Shown piece by piece: positions 63,598-64,000 of a stretch of DNA of 64,000 bases. The DNA is from Eutypella sp. D-1 (Eukaryota; Ascomycota; Sordariomycetes; Xylariales; Diatrypaceae). A program made the position numbers and the translations under genes. How positions within the stretch are numbered: the first letter of the stretch is position 1; each line of letters starts with the position of its first letter. The DNA lies in contig JAJTTP010000006.1 of the NCBI GenBank assembly GCA_023313575.1, positions 868,001 through 932,000 of the forward strand, read 5' to 3'. The notes beneath the pieces were generated by a model. The model was not told where the DNA came from, ran no database searches, and was given only the letters and a program-made list of their open reading frames with translations.

Positions 63598-64000
63598 ATA
63601 TGTACCGAATTATAAGAAAGTACCTAGGTAATGTGTCCATAGAAGAAGTAAATCAAGTACTACTTGTACTAGTGGCCAGATCGCGGCAGATATAAGAGAC
63701 CTGGTCCTAGTTAGTCGGCCCTAGGTGACTGGAACGCCTGCGGGGAGGGGCGGATTGGGGGTTTATTAGGGATTAGGGGAGGGGGGACTTGCACAAGGAT
63801 CTCCAGAAAGTGGGTTGAGTGGGAGGGTTAATTATCATCATCCGTACCCGTATTATAAGAAAGATCTTACACCCGTGAACATAAAATATTAATATATATA
63901 CTAATAGGTAGCCTACCTGTGTAGTAGGGAGCTAATGATTTTGCACTGCAAAGCCGGAGTAATTTCGAGGCGGACGACATGAATCCTAGATAACCTTAGA

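Larger units (their letters stand above)
55819..64000. other. Long leader/intergenic region with palindromes and simple repeats
   Basis: 8.2 kb with no supported gene. The first 1-2 kb is likely promoter and long 5' leader of the NDT80-type gene. It contains a GGCAGC-type repeat near 56568-56598, a 14-G run at 57139-57152, a GGC/GCA tract near 58495-58520 and a 12-G run at 62488-62499. ACCTAGGT-centred motifs are frequent (about 57866, 58828, 59977, 61293, 61984, 63586, 63621). Two overlapping minus-strand frames near 60.75-61.22 kb were examined and not supported. Confidence 0.5.

Overview
The window looks like nuclear chromosomal DNA from a filamentous ascomycete (Pezizomycotina, most likely a Sordariomycete). 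The evidence is gene content (LOC1, HIS3, a four-helix MARVEL-type protein, CENP-S, PGA2, BOR1, a homeobox factor, FAR11/HAM-2 of STRIPAK, a DUF2011-type protein and an NDT80/VIB-1-type factor) together with short GT-AG introns, mostly about 50-160 nt, with CTAAY-like branch sites. No operon, viral, plasmid or CRISPR structure is visible. Exon junctions were joined by hand. In every model below the joined exons stay in frame through to a stop codon, except the first gene, which runs off the left edge.

Left part (1-13.5 kb): a truncated Ser/Thr-rich single-pass membrane protein (minus), then LOC1 (minus) divergent from HIS3 (plus). HIS3 converges on a MARVEL-type gene (minus). A three-exon CENP-S/MHF1 gene (minus, 110 aa) follows. 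It contains no long open frame and would be missed by ORF calling. It shares a 618-bp divergent promoter with intronless PGA2 (plus), whose 3' side carries a 28-A tract after AATAAA.

Middle (13.5-34 kb): about 4.5 kb without a supported gene. Then a 945-aa protein of unknown function (plus, three exons) with a Ser/Arg-rich disordered half and a Cys-rich C-terminal half. A four-exon SLC4/BOR1-type transporter (plus) follows, then 6.4 kb of apparently decayed sequence, then a four-exon homeobox factor (minus).

Right part (34-64 kb): a 12-kb gene desert with one possible transcription-factor relic. Then a minus-strand series: FAR11/HAM-2-like STRIPAK subunit (six exons, 1083 aa, polyQ tail), a two-exon DUF2011-type protein, and a three-exon NDT80/PhoG-type factor. 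The last 8 kb is leader or intergenic sequence rich in G runs and in short palindromes built on ACCTAGGT.

The genes are mostly housekeeping or regulatory: ribosome assembly, histidine synthesis, centromere/DNA repair, ER trafficking, boron efflux, and developmental regulation. They do not form a metabolic cluster. The closest functional pair is FAR11/HAM-2 (cell fusion signalling) and the VIB-1-like factor (heterokaryon incompatibility in Neurospora), about 4 kb apart. Any link between them is inference.
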